Below are positions 1 through 9,288 of a stretch of 64,000 bases of DNA, piece after piece. The stretch's first letter is position 1, and every line of letters starts with the position of its first letter. The stretch covers positions 1-64,000 of the forward strand of contig JAXMDC010000006.1 of assembly GCA_046349035.1 (NCBI GenBank), written 5' to 3'. The DNA is from JAXMDC01 sp046349035. Lineage in GTDB: Bacteria > Pseudomonadota > Alphaproteobacteria > Rhizobiales > Kaistiaceae. The notes beneath the pieces were generated by a model, which saw only the letters and a list, made by a program, of their open reading frames with translations, ran no database searches and had not been told where the DNA came from. The position numbers and the translations under genes were made by a program.

Positions 1-1293
<1,293 letters not shown>

Positions 1294-1348
1294 GGCGCGA
1301 CAGTGATCAACGCCGGGCCGGTTGTCCAGCCGGTCCGCGGCGCCCGAT

Positions 1349-1362
1349 CTGATCTAGATCAC
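1349..1362 (+). promoter_or_regulatory. FNR/FixK-type box upstream of cytochrome c
   Basis: CTGATCTAGATCAC contains the 12-bp perfect palindrome TGATCTAGATCA and differs from TTGAT-N4-ATCAA only in the two outermost bases. Its centre lies about 69 bp upstream of the ATG at 1425, close to the distance of the boxes at 6815, 13077, 14729 and 21461 from their genes. Confidence 0.6.
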
Positions 1363-1424
1363 TGTGCAGGCGGAGTGGCGGGCCTATCCGTCGTACAAGG
1401 CCCAACTGACCGGGAAAGCGCCCG

Positions 1425-1859
1425 ATGAAGCCCTTCACCCTCATTGCCGCATTGGCCGGCGTGGCTCTCCTTGCCCTTGTCGTCCCGCATCGCGGTGCCG
1501 CCGAGGACGCCACTGCCTTCGGCGTCGACTACGGGCGCGAAGAGTTTCGCATCTCCTGCTCGGCCTGCCACGGCGTCAGCGCCAAGGGCGACGGCCCGGT
1601 TGCCGAACTTCTCAAGGTGAAGCCGGCCGACCTCACCCGCATCGCCTCGCGCAACGGTGGCGTGTTCCCGGTGGTGGCGGTTGCGACCCTGGTCCATGGC
1701 CGCGACACCGGCCGTGCGCACGGCAACGACATGCCGATCTGGGGTAACCGCTATCTCGCCGAGTCCACCGAGAATTTCGGCCCGTTCCTCGGCGAGATGG
1801 TCGTCCGCGCCCGCATCCTCAGCTTGGTCTTCTACCTCGAGACCATCCAGGAGCGATGA
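1425..1859 (+). CDS. Small periplasmic c-type cytochrome
   Basis: Exported electron carrier of 144 aa. Residues 1-26 form a signal peptide (hydrophobic run AALAGVALLALVV, cleavage near GAAED). The heme-binding motif CSACH is at residues 45-49, and HGNDMPIWG near residue 103 supplies a probable axial Met. The fold looks like a class I mono-heme cytochrome (cytochrome c family PF00034/PF13442). It is divergent from asnS, and the FNR-like palindrome at 1349 suggests low-oxygen control. An ABC ATPase gene follows 58 bp downstream on the same strand. The redox partner is not visible. It is one of six small cytochromes c in the window. Confidence 0.85.
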   Translation: MKPFTLIAALAGVALLALVVPHRGAAEDATAFGVDYGREEFRISCSACHGVSAKGDGPVAELLKVKPADLTRIASRNGGVFPVVAVATLVHGRDTGRAHGNDMPIWGNRYLAESTENFGPFLGEMVVRARILSLVFYLETIQER

Positions 1860-1917
1860 ACTCCGGCATGAGTGTCCGGCCATGGACCGCCGCATCGCCT
1901 CGCGTCAGGATGGCGGG

Positions 1918-2733
1918 ATGAGCACTCCATCTTCGTTTCCGGCCGCCGTCGCCAGGCCGGGCGGGCAACTTCGCGAGACGGCGATTAGCGTTCGCGGACT
2001 GACCGTCGGCTTCGGCGCCGTCAATGTCCTGCAGAACCTCGACCTCGATGTTTACCGCTCCGAGCTGCTCGGAGTGGTCGGCGCGTCCGGCAGCGGCAAG
2101 TCAGTCTTGCTGCACGCCATCCTCGGCCTCGTGCCGCGGCGGGCCGGCTCGATCGAAGTACTTGGCGTCGATCTCGAAAAGGCCGGTCCGGAATCGCGGG
2201 CGGCGGTGGGCCGGCGCCTCGGCGTCCTATTCCAACACGGCGCGCTCTTTTCCTCGCTGACCGTTCAGCAGAACGTCGAGCTGCCGATGCGGGAACATCT
2301 CGATCTCTCGGACTCGATGATGGCCGACCTGGCACGTCTGAAGATCGATCTCGTCGGTCTTCCCGCCGGCACCGCCGCCAAATATCCCTCCGAACTCTCG
2401 GGGGGGATGACCAAACGTGCCGGCCTTGCTCGCGCTTTGGCGCTAGACCCGGAGATCCTGTTTCTCGACGAGCCGACCTCAGGTCTCGACCCGGTGAGCG
2501 CTGGTAAGCTCGACGAACTGATCGCCACGTTGCGGGCGACCCTCGATCTCACCGTGTTCATGGTTTCGCACGACCTCGACAGCCTGCAGACCCTTTGCGA
2601 CCGGATCGCGGTCATCGGCGATAAGCGCATCCTGGTCGAGGGATCGCTCGAGACCATCCTCGCCAGCGAGCACGCCTGGGTGAAGGAGTATTTCCACGGA
2701 CCGCGCGCTCATCTCGCCCGCCCGACGGGCTAG
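1918..2733 (+). CDS. ABC transporter ATP-binding protein, MlaF-like
   Basis: ATP-hydrolysing subunit of an importer-like ABC system, 271 aa. It has Walker A GASGSGKS (about residues 55-62), a Q-loop in GVLFQHGALF, signature LSGGM, Walker B EILFLDEPTSGLDP and the H-loop VSHD. The sequence LTVGFGAVNVLQNLDLDV and the GALFSSLTVQQNVELPMRE stretch resemble MlaF/Ttg2A of the phospholipid-retrograde (Mla) family. The ATG at 1918 is preferred, with AGGA about 9 bp upstream; an in-frame ATG at 1882 is possible. No MlaE permease or MlaD substrate-binding gene is adjacent, so the ATPase is an orphan here and its substrate is inferred only from similarity. It follows the cytochrome gene with 58 bp between them. 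Confidence 0.85.
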   Translation: MSTPSSFPAAVARPGGQLRETAISVRGLTVGFGAVNVLQNLDLDVYRSELLGVVGASGSGKSVLLHAILGLVPRRAGSIEVLGVDLEKAGPESRAAVGRRLGVLFQHGALFSSLTVQQNVELPMREHLDLSDSMMADLARLKIDLVGLPAGTAAKYPSELSGGMTKRAGLARALALDPEILFLDEPTSGLDPVSAGKLDELIATLRATLDLTVFMVSHDLDSLQTLCDRIAVIGDKRILVEGSLETILASEHAWVKEYFHGPRAHLARPTG

Positions 2734-2813
2734 CGGATGGTCGAGTGCGCGGTGCGCTGCTCTCCGGCCGGCGGCGTCCTCGCTGGCCGTGGCTCTCGCC
2801 GTCGCCGCCACGT

Positions 2814-3509
2814 TCAGCGGGATGCCCCTCCATGCGCCGCCGGGAGTGTCTGCGGTGCCGCCGCCCGCTCCAGGAACTCGATGACCTCCGCGTCGCTTGT
2901 CTGGGTAAAGTCCCGATAGTGCGATCCGACCGACAGGAACGGCTCGGGAGTTGAGAGGGCGAGGATCTCGTCGGCCTCGGCCTTCAGGTCGGCCAACGCC
3001 TCTTCCGGAGCGACCGGCACCGCCAGCACGATGCGCTTAGCGCCCTGGCGGGCCAGCCCCTTGAGGGCGGCCTTCATCGTCGCTCCGGTGGCAATGCCGT
3101 CGTCGACGACGATCGCCATGCGACCCCGACAATCCACCGGCGCGCGGCCCCGTCCGTAAAGCCCCCGCCGCCGCTCGATCTCGTCGAGTTCCTCGCGGGC
3201 GACCTCGTCGACATAACCCTCCGGCGGCGCCGCGATCGCGGCGACGTCTTCGTTGATGACGATCTGCGGATCCCGCCCATCTACCACTGCGCCGAGGGCA
3301 AGCTCCGGTCGACCGGGCACGCCGATCTTGCGCACCATCAGAAGGTCGAGGGGAGCCTTGAGGGCCTGCGCGACTTCGAAAGCCACCGGCACGCCGCCGC
3401 GCGGCAGCGCCAGGATCACTGGATCTCGGCCGGCGAAGCGACCGAGCGCCGAAGCCAAGCGTCGACCGGCATCGCGACGGTCGGTGAAGAGCACTCGCTC
3501 GCGCGGCAT
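2814..3509 (-). CDS. Phosphoribosyltransferase family protein
   Basis: Predicted to transfer phosphoribose between PRPP and an unidentified base (type I PRTase fold, PF00156), 231 aa. The PRPP-binding loop is VVDDGIATGATM at about residues 134-145, preceded by hydrophobic IV and two acidic residues as the family requires. An N-terminal LALPRGGVPVAFEVA segment and a central helical insert (YVDEVAREELDEIERRRGLYG) are typical of the large stress-associated PRTases rather than the purine or pyrimidine salvage enzymes. It starts 6 bp after the BON gene and probably shares its FNR-type promoter. The acceptor base cannot be told from the sequence. Confidence 0.85.
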   Translation of the reverse strand: MPRERVLFTDRRDAGRRLASALGRFAGRDPVILALPRGGVPVAFEVAQALKAPLDLLMVRKIGVPGRPELALGAVVDGRDPQIVINEDVAAIAAPPEGYVDEVAREELDEIERRRGLYGRGRAPVDCRGRMAIVVDDGIATGATMKAALKGLARQGAKRIVLAVPVAPEEALADLKAEADEILALSTPEPFLSVGSHYRDFTQTSDAEVIEFLERAAAPQTLPAAHGGASR

Positions 3510-3515
3510 GATCGC

Positions 3516-4163
3516 TCAGCCGACGAGAACTCGGTCGTCGACCGCTTTGACGCCCGGCGCGGCCCAGACCGCCGTCTCGAGCGCATCGCGATCGCGCCAT
3601 GTGTGCACCTTGCCCTCCAGTGTCACCTTTCCGTCGACCAGCGTGACACGGATGCCCTTGGCGTCGATCTCGGCGTTGCGTTTCAGAGTGTCGACGATCC
3701 GCCGCCGTATCTCGGCGGCATCGGCCCGCGCCTTTACCTGGATCAGGTTGGTGAGCCCCGTCACGCCCTGGAGGGTTCGAATACGGCTCTCGGCGAGCGT
3801 CCGCATATAAGGCCATTCGACTTCGCCGCTCAGCGTAACCCAGCCTTTGGTGACGACCACCTTGACTGCTCCCGCCGGCAGCTCGACGTCCCATGCCAGG
3901 ACATTGACGGCGCGCTTGGCGATCTCGTCGTCCGCTGTGACATGCGTCATCTCCGGACGCACTTCGATCTCCTCGGCGACGGCGCGCACGCCGCGGACGC
4001 GCTTGGCGGCCCGCTCGGCGGCGAATCGCTGCGCGTAGGTCGCCACATGCCCGCTCAGCGTCACCACGCCGTTTTCGACGGCAACGCCGATATTCGCCGC
4101 ATTGACGCTGGGTTCCCAATCGAGCTCGGCGAGCACGTCGGCACGGATCTCTTTGTCACCCAT
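3516..4163 (-). CDS. Triple BON-domain protein
   Basis: Cytoplasmic-looking protein of 215 aa without a signal peptide, made of three BON domains. Their core signatures are NGVVTLSGHVATYAQR, KGWVTLSGEVEWPYMR and DGKVTLEGKVHTWRD. BON domains are thought to bind membranes or phospholipids and often occur in osmotic-shock or stress proteins. The ATG at 4163 is chosen because AGGAG sits about 7 bp upstream; the frame extends 16 codons further without a good RBS. It is a close paralogue of the protein at 12366-13016 and is the first gene of a probable operon with the phosphoribosyltransferase. An FNR-like box at 4266 precedes it. Confidence 0.88.
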   Translation of the reverse strand: MGDKEIRADVLAELDWEPSVNAANIGVAVENGVVTLSGHVATYAQRFAAERAAKRVRGVRAVAEEIEVRPEMTHVTADDEIAKRAVNVLAWDVELPAGAVKVVVTKGWVTLSGEVEWPYMRTLAESRIRTLQGVTGLTNLIQVKARADAAEIRRRIVDTLKRNAEIDAKGIRVTLVDGKVTLEGKVHTWRDRDALETAVWAAPGVKAVDDRVLVG

Positions 4164-4265
4164 GATCGACTCCTGAGATTTCGCGGCGAGAGCAAGCGGG
4201 CCAGCCTCCACCGAGGGGCGCGACGAGCATTGCAGGAAAACTAGGGCCGCCGACGCAGAAACGCG

Positions 4266-4279
4266 TTGACCTGAGTCAA
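4266..4279 (-). promoter_or_regulatory. FNR/FixK-type box upstream of BON-PRT operon
   Basis: TTGACCTGAGTCAA is a perfect TTGAC-N4-GTCAA palindrome. Its centre is about 109 bp upstream of the BON gene start at 4163, and it overlaps the last codons of the membrane protein gene at 4276. The same half-sites recur at 14729 and 19102. Confidence 0.65.
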
Positions 4280-4707
4280 CGGTCCAGGAGTCGGGATGAT
4301 CCGATGCCGGGCGATCCCACGCGGACGATTGGCAGAACGGAGAATGCGACCTGTCCGGCCAATCCGATCGCTCCCGCCGCCGTCCCGAGAGCCGCCAAGT
4401 AGTCGCCGACGCTTCGTCCGAACGCCAGCGTCGCCAGGGCAGCCTCGGCGGCCATGAGAACGCCGAACGCCACCGCGCTCATCAGCAAGCGGTCAGGAAA
4501 ACGCGAGGGAACAGAGAAAGCCGTGACGATCCGGCGACAGAGTACCCAACCGAAGATCAGCATCAGCGGCACTTCGATCGCCGTCGCCGTCAGTTCGCCA
4601 ACCAATGGCGCAACGACCAGGACGCGCGCGGTACCGAGCACGAAGCCGGCCGCGAAAGCTGCCGCGCCGTAGGCCGCTCCGGCAAGGAGAGGAGCACGCC
4701 AACCCAA
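4276..4707 (-). CDS. Four-helix membrane protein of unknown function
   Basis: 143 aa with about four hydrophobic segments: LLAGAAYGAAAFAAGFVLGT, AIEVPLMLIFGWVL, LLMSAVAFGVLMAAEAALATL and LGTAAGAIGLAGQVAFSVLP. There are no catalytic motifs and I do not recognise the family. The frame begins with TTG at 4707, three bases after the stop of the phosphorylase gene, so it is probably translationally coupled to it. Its position inside the putative FixK regulon suggests a role in low-oxygen physiology, but that is inference. The start codon is uncertain because no clear Shine-Dalgarno is present. Confidence 0.65.
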   Translation of the reverse strand: MGWRAPLLAGAAYGAAAFAAGFVLGTARVLVVAPLVGELTATAIEVPLMLIFGWVLCRRIVTAFSVPSRFPDRLLMSAVAFGVLMAAEAALATLAFGRSVGDYLAALGTAAGAIGLAGQVAFSVLPIVRVGSPGIGSSRLLDR

Positions 4708-4710
4708 CGA

Positions 4711-6237
4711 TCAGTCCGGCTTGATCGCCAGGATGTCGGCGTTGGCGGCGGCATAGTCGAGCGCGTAGCGGAGTTCGCCGTCGCTTTCGGCATGCACGGT
4801 GCAGAGCGCATCGCCGGCGCGAACTTCGGCGCCGACCCGCACGTGCAGGGCGACCCCCGCCGCCTTGTCGTCCGGCGCGCCGGCAAGCTTGGCGAGCTTG
4901 GCGATCTTGCGGTTGTCGATGGCTGCCACCCGGCCCGACAACGGCGCGACCAGCGGGTGGCGGTGCGTTGAGCGCGGCGGCTCACGAAATCCGCCCTGCG
5001 CCTCGCATATCCGCTGGAACTTGGCCCATGCGCGTCCATCGGCGATCGCCGACTCGGCAAGGGTCTGGCCGCCCCCCGCTGGAGTGACGCCGCTCATCTC
5101 CAGGATCGCGCCGGCCAATTGCGTCGCTCGCGCGCGCAAATCCGCCGGGGCGTCGGCGCGGTTCTGCAGGACGGCCAGCACGTCGATGGCCTCGAGAGCC
5201 GGCCCGATGCCGCGGCCGACCGGCTGGTCGCCGTCCGTGACCACCACGCGTACGCTGATGCCAAACGCGCGGGCGACGGCCTGGAAGCGCTCGGCCAGCG
5301 TGGCGGCGGCTGCGGCGCTGCGGACTTTCGCCGTCGGCCCGACCGGCATGTCGAGGACGATGCGGTCGGAGCCGGCCGCAATCTTCTTGGAAAGCACGGA
5401 AGCGACCAGCTGGCCTTCGGAATCGAGGTCGAGCACGCGCTCCACTCGGATGAGCACGTCGTCGGCCGGGCTCAGCCGCATCGCTCCCCCCCAGGCAATG
5501 CAGCCGCCCTCCCGCCCGACGACGCGCCGCATGCTGGCGATGTCGAGGTCGACCGGCGCCATCGTCTCCATGGTGTCCGCCGTCCCCGCCGGCGAGGTGA
5601 TCGCGCGCGAAGACGTCTTCGGCATGGTCAGTCCGAACGCTGTGACGATCGGGACGATGATCGGCGTGGTCCGATTGCCCGGAAGGCCGCCGACACTGTG
5701 TTTGTCGACGATCGGCGACTTCGGCCAACTCAGCCGCTCGCCGACGTCGACCATCACGCGGGTCAGGCTTGTCGTCTCGGACTCATCGAGGGGCAGCGCC
5801 GCGCAGGCCGTGAGAAAGGCAGAGATCTGGATCTCCGAGTACCGACCGACCGCGATGTCGGCCACAATCGCCCGCATCTCGGCCTCAGTCAGGCGGTTGC
5901 CGTAGATGCGGCGACGCAGGTTGCTTTCCGAACCTATCTGGTTCGGATGGAGCACACGGATGCCCTGGCCCTCGCAAAGCTGCAGGCGCTGCCACGCAAT
6001 TTCCGACAGACCGGCCTCGTTCAGTCCGACCAGGTCGTCGGACACCTGGTACAGCGTCGCCAGAACCTCGCACTCGCCGGCTTTCAGAAGAACCCGCGAA
6101 GTCGGTGCCAGTCCCTCCGCGCGACAGACTGGCGAATCGACGCGCAGAAACACGATCGCTTCCGATTGGGTGTGCACGCGCAGCCGCCTGGCCAGCAGCA
6201 ATGCCGGCTCCGGGTTTGAGGCGGGAACGGCTACCAA
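4711..6237 (-). CDS. Type 2 thymidine/AMP phosphorylase family protein
   Basis: Phosphorolysis of a nucleoside or nucleotide to base plus (deoxy)ribose phosphate, cytoplasmic. At about 508 aa it is longer than classical DeoA (about 440 aa) and carries an extra N-terminal domain of about 90 residues (LRVHTQSEAIVFLRVDSPVCRAEG), as in archaeal AMP phosphorylases and the proteobacterial type 2 family. Core motifs are SWPKSPIVDKHSVGGLPGNR (phosphate/substrate loop), SSRAITSPAGTADTMET and the C-terminal PLSGRVAAIDNR/HVRVGAEVRAGD domain. There is no ATG. TTG at 6237 is the frame start, and TTG at 6201 has a better RBS (CGGAG 6 bp upstream). Its neighbours are a zinc-ribbon protein upstream and a membrane protein downstream. 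Whether AMP or thymidine is used is undecided. Confidence 0.88.
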   Translation of the reverse strand: MVAVPASNPEPALLLARRLRVHTQSEAIVFLRVDSPVCRAEGLAPTSRVLLKAGECEVLATLYQVSDDLVGLNEAGLSEIAWQRLQLCEGQGIRVLHPNQIGSESNLRRRIYGNRLTEAEMRAIVADIAVGRYSEIQISAFLTACAALPLDESETTSLTRVMVDVGERLSWPKSPIVDKHSVGGLPGNRTTPIIVPIVTAFGLTMPKTSSRAITSPAGTADTMETMAPVDLDIASMRRVVGREGGCIAWGGAMRLSPADDVLIRVERVLDLDSEGQLVASVLSKKIAAGSDRIVLDMPVGPTAKVRSAAAAATLAERFQAVARAFGISVRVVVTDGDQPVGRGIGPALEAIDVLAVLQNRADAPADLRARATQLAGAILEMSGVTPAGGGQTLAESAIADGRAWAKFQRICEAQGGFREPPRSTHRHPLVAPLSGRVAAIDNRKIAKLAKLAGAPDDKAAGVALHVRVGAEVRAGDALCTVHAESDGELRYALDYAAANADILAIKPD

Positions 6238-6421
6238 AGCGGCGCGACCGCTCGGCGCCGTGCCGGTCCGGACAAGCCGGCTCGATGAGCGTTTCCGATG
6301 AAGGGGCTAAGCTGAATCAGGTCGATATCGGCCAAGACTGCGGCATCCCGAGGTCGCGACGATCTTAGCCGCGCCGCGGCCTCGGGGAAATCCGCGCTTT
6401 CGCAGGGATTGCCCTGAGGCC

Positions 6422-6613
6422 TCAGTGCCGGGACCGCTCGTTCGGATCGCGGCGACCGTTGCGATGCTCGTGCAGTTCGATGATCGTGCCGCAGCTTGTG
6501 CAGTGGAAGCGGTCATCCTCGCCTTTGCTGGGATCGCTGCGCTCACCCATCATGGCGATGCGACACACCGGGCAGCGGCGGGGGTAGGTGTGGGTAGGCT
6601 CTTTGGCGGACAT
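6422..6613 (-). CDS. Small zinc-ribbon protein
   Basis: 63-aa protein MSAKEPTHTYPRRCPVC..., with two CxxC pairs (CPVC near residue 14 and CTSC near residue 38) that would hold one zinc ion. The tail HEHRNGRRDPNERSRH is basic and polar. The ATG at 6613 is preceded by GGGGAAAG; an ATG at 6637 in frame lacks an RBS. It sits between the 35-aa membrane protein and the phosphorylase gene on the same strand, so it is probably the second gene of the operon driven by the box at 6815. The partner or nucleic acid it binds is unknown. Confidence 0.75.
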   Translation of the reverse strand: MSAKEPTHTYPRRCPVCRIAMMGERSDPSKGEDDRFHCTSCGTIIELHEHRNGRRDPNERSRH

Positions 6614-6647
6614 CCACGCTTTCCCCAACGCCGTCATAGACCGGCGT

Positions 6648-6755
6648 TTAGCGCTTCGGCGTTCGCGTCTGCATGTCGCCCCAGAATAGCGTGACCGCAA
6701 AGACCAGCATGACGGCGACGACACCGACGGTGACGAGGATCGATTCGGCAGGCAT
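6648..6755 (-). CDS. 35-aa single-span membrane protein
   Basis: A very short frame, MPAESILVTVGVVAVMLVFA then VTLFWGDMQTRTPKR, with one transmembrane helix (about residues 5-24) and a basic C-terminal tail. GGGGAG lies 5 bp upstream of the ATG, and the perfect FNR box at 6815 lies about 66 bp upstream. No frame of a known protein overlaps on this strand. The size and layout recall small accessory subunits of respiratory oxidases (CydX/CcoQ-like), but the sequence does not identify it as one. Length, RBS and promoter together make it a credible gene. Confidence 0.65.
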   Translation of the reverse strand: MPAESILVTVGVVAVMLVFAVTLFWGDMQTRTPKR

Positions 6756-6814
6756 GACATCTCCCCAGGGGTTTCCCGCACCGGAAACCTTGCGGGGAGC
6801 CGCCGCTGCCCTCA

Positions 6815-6828
6815 TTGATCGAGATCAA
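6815..6828 (-). promoter_or_regulatory. Canonical FNR/FixK box (anaerobox)
   Basis: TTGATCGAGATCAA is an exact match to the TTGAT-N4-ATCAA consensus of FNR/FixK proteins. It lies in the gap between the fixJ stop codon and the 35-aa membrane protein gene, with its centre 66 bp upstream of that start, and presumably drives the zinc-ribbon and phosphorylase operon. Confidence 0.8.
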
Positions 6829-6846
6829 ATCTGCCCGCCCGGCCCG

Positions 6847-7470
6847 CTATCCGCTGCCGCCGACCCCGCAGGTCAAGGCCATTCGCACCAGCTCGGAGAG
6901 GCTTCCTGCCTGCATTTTCCCCATCAGGTTGGCGCGGTAGACCTCCACCGTTCGCGGGCTGATACCGAGGTCGAAGGCGATAGCCTTGTTGGCCTTGCCG
7001 GCGACTAGCCCGACCAGGACGTCGCGCTCGCGTGGCGAAAGAGCTGCAATGCGCGCTGCGACCTTACCCTGCTCGGCGTCGCGCGCCGCGTGCGCGCCGG
7101 CCTCGCCGAGAGCCGCCCGAACGGTCCGCAGCAGCGTCTCCTCGTCGAACGGCTTCTCGATGAAATCGACCGCGCCCGCCTTCATCGCCTCGACTGCCAG
7201 AGCGATATCGCCGTGGCCGGTCATCATGATGGCCGGCAGCGGCGAGCCGCGGGCCTTTAGCGCCTTCAGGAGATCGATGCCGCTCATCCCCGGCATGCGC
7301 ACGTCGGAGAGGACACACGCCGGCCGATCGAATCCGGGCGCCGCCAGGAAGGCCTCGGCCGAGGCAAATGTCTCGACATCCAAACCGGCCGATCCGAACA
7401 GGAACGACAACGAGTCTCGAATGGCGTCGTCATCGTCGATGACCAGAATGATTGGACTAGACACTGGCAA
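6847..7470 (-). CDS. fixJ: FixJ-family response regulator
   Basis: Two-component transcription activator, 207 aa. The N-terminal receiver domain (residues about 1-125) shows the acidic cluster IDDDDA, the phospho-acceptor Asp in LSDVRMPGMSG, the switch Thr in MMTGHGD and the conserved Lys in FIEKPFDEE. A LuxR-type helix-turn-helix follows (LSPRERDVLVGLVAGKANKAI, ISPRTVEVYRANLMGKM). It starts with TTG at 7470, favoured by GGAGGAAGG just upstream, and overlaps the end of the kinase gene by 14 bp, so the two are co-translated. GTG at 7464 is the alternative. In rhizobia FixJ activates fixK; a FixK-like regulator lies at 13199. Confidence 0.92.
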   Translation of the reverse strand: MPVSSPIILVIDDDDAIRDSLSFLFGSAGLDVETFASAEAFLAAPGFDRPACVLSDVRMPGMSGIDLLKALKARGSPLPAIMMTGHGDIALAVEAMKAGAVDFIEKPFDEETLLRTVRAALGEAGAHAARDAEQGKVAARIAALSPRERDVLVGLVAGKANKAIAFDLGISPRTVEVYRANLMGKMQAGSLSELVRMALTCGVGGSG

Positions 7471-8956
7471 TGCCTTCCTCCGCCGGAGCCGCCCTTAGGG
7501 TGAAACGGAACACCGTGCCCCCGCCTGGGTTGGGCTGCGCCCAGATGCGTCCGCCATGGGCTTCGACGATAGTCCGGCAGATTGACAGCCCGACGCCCAT
7601 GCCGCTGTCCTTGGTGGTTATGAATGGCTGAAACAGGTTCTTGCGAACCTCCTCGGCCAGGCCGCAGCCGGTATCGGCGACGCTCGTCTCGATCATTCCC
7701 TGTTCGCCGCGGCGGGTAGCAACGGTGAGATTGCGCGGCGACGCGTCGGTCATTGCATCCATGGCGTTGCGGATCAGATTGAGCAGCACCTGTTGGACCT
7801 GCACCTTGTCCGCCAGTACCTGGTCTTGGCGGGGCAATAGATCGTAGCGCACCCGGATGCCGCGTTCGCGCGCGCCGACGAGCGCCAGGGCGCTCGCCTC
7901 CTCGATGATGCGCCCGATGCTGTAGACGCCGAGATCCGCCTCGCTCCGCTCGACGAAATCGCGCAGCTTGCGGATGATCTGTCCCGCCCGTGTCGCTTGG
8001 TCGGCTGCCTTGTCCAGCGCCTCACGAACCGGCTGCGGTGCGGTCCCGGTCAGCAGCCGCCGCACGCCGTTGACATAGTTGGCGATTGCCGACAGCGGCT
8101 GATTGAGTTCGTGCGCCAGGGTCGCCGCCATCTCGCCCATCGCCGTCAATCGCGACATGTGCACCAGCTCGGCTTGCATTTCCTGAAGCCGGGACTCGGT
8201 CTCCTGCCGCTCGGTCAGATCGCGCACAAAGCCGGTGAAGAAGCGGCGCTGGCCCGACCGCATCTCGCCGATCGCCAGCTCCATGGGAAAGGTCGAGCCG
8301 TCTTTGCGCGCGCCGACCACCACTCGCCCGATGCCGATGATTCGCCGCTCTCCGGTCGCTATGTAGCGGGCGACGTAGGCGCCGTGCTCATCCCGGTGCG
8401 GCGGCGGCATCAGGATTGCGACGTTGCTCCCGACCGCTTCCCCGGCCGCATAGCCGAACAGCCGCTCGGCGGTGCGGCTGAAGGATTGAATGATCCCGGC
8501 CTCGTCGATCACCACCATGGCGTCGGGAATGGTCTCGAGGATCGAGCTGAGATGCGTCTCGCGCGCCAGCATTGCGGCGGTCCGTTCGGCGGAGTCGCGC
8601 TGCGCTCGCAGAAGGCCCTCGCCGAATGTCGCCAGTCCGAGCGAAACGATGGCGAAGGTAACGGCCTCGACCGTGGCGCCGGCGTCAAGATCGCCCGCGG
8701 CGGCAATTGCCGCGGCGAGGATGAAGGACAATGCGGCGGCAAAGATGGCCAGCCAGAACCCGCCAATCGCCGCCGCCAAGCCGACCGCCGGGACGAACAA
8801 TTCGATCGCCAGCTGCTCCCGCACGACGTTTTCCAAGGCGAAGCGGATAACGGCCGTGAAGCCGACCGCGGTCGCCGTCAGCAGCAGCTGCTGCCACAGA
8901 GGAAGCTGCCGTAGTCGGTCCATTTTTTGTAACGGCACCCAGCTACCTGACGGCAT
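7457..8956 (-). CDS. fixL: FixL-type oxygen-sensing PAS histidine kinase
   Basis: Membrane histidine kinase of about 499 aa. The N-terminus has several hydrophobic segments (LLLTATAVGFTAVIRFAL, LFVPAVGLAAAIGGFWLAIF, ALSFILAAAIAAAG). The PAS domain closely follows FixL: SILETIPDAMVVIDEAGIIQ, RLFGYAAGEAVG, ILMPPPHRDEHGAYVARY and RRIIGIGRVVVGARKDGSTF. The His in DEHGAY aligns with the proximal heme ligand of FixL, and FTGFVRDLTERQ matches the linker. The kinase core has H-box LAHELNQPLSAI, the N-box around LNLIRNAMDAM and the G-boxes DTGCGLAEE and GMGVGLSICRTI. The start is uncertain: ATG 8956 has AGGGGG upstream, while ATG 8923 lacks a good RBS. It should phosphorylate the overlapping fixJ product when oxygen is low. 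Confidence 0.92.
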   Translation of the reverse strand: MPSGSWVPLQKMDRLRQLPLWQQLLLTATAVGFTAVIRFALENVVREQLAIELFVPAVGLAAAIGGFWLAIFAAALSFILAAAIAAAGDLDAGATVEAVTFAIVSLGLATFGEGLLRAQRDSAERTAAMLARETHLSSILETIPDAMVVIDEAGIIQSFSRTAERLFGYAAGEAVGSNVAILMPPPHRDEHGAYVARYIATGERRIIGIGRVVVGARKDGSTFPMELAIGEMRSGQRRFFTGFVRDLTERQETESRLQEMQAELVHMSRLTAMGEMAATLAHELNQPLSAIANYVNGVRRLLTGTAPQPVREALDKAADQATRAGQIIRKLRDFVERSEADLGVYSIGRIIEEASALALVGARERGIRVRYDLLPRQDQVLADKVQVQQVLLNLIRNAMDAMTDASPRNLTVATRRGEQGMIETSVADTGCGLAEEVRKNLFQPFITTKDSGMGVGLSICRTIVEAHGGRIWAQPNPGGGTVFRFTLRAAPAEEGIASV

Positions 8957-9056
8957 CCTTGCGCCCCCTGGGGCGGCCGCCCATCTCCGGCCGCCGCCCG
9001 CTGCCGCCCGGTTGGCGGCGCGGCGATTGTTTACCGGGCGGGGTTGCCAGCGCCAC

Positions 9057-9070
9057 TTGATTCTCGTCAA
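9057..9070 (-). promoter_or_regulatory. FNR/FixK-like box upstream of fixLJ
   Basis: TTGATTCTCGTCAA has the full TTGAT half-site and GTCAA in place of ATCAA. Its centre is about 107 bp upstream of the preferred fixL start at 8956, nearly the same distance as the boxes at 4266 and 19102 have to their minus-strand genes. It would allow feedback of the FixK-like protein on fixLJ. Confidence 0.5.
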
Positions 9071-9288
9071 TCGCCGGAAATCGCCCCTAAGGCTTGGCAT
9101 GCGCGGTCGGCTATTCGGGAAATCCCGTAGGGGCAAATCCCGAATACCCGTCTCAAGCGGCTCGTATTAGCAAGGGGACCGTTCTTTCACGCGGGTGATC
9201 CGGTGGTGTGCCGGCGTTGTCTGGCCTGCCGAGGATCGGGTGATTGGCACTCGCCGATCGCCCGCCTTTGAGAGATGGAGGCGCCCTT

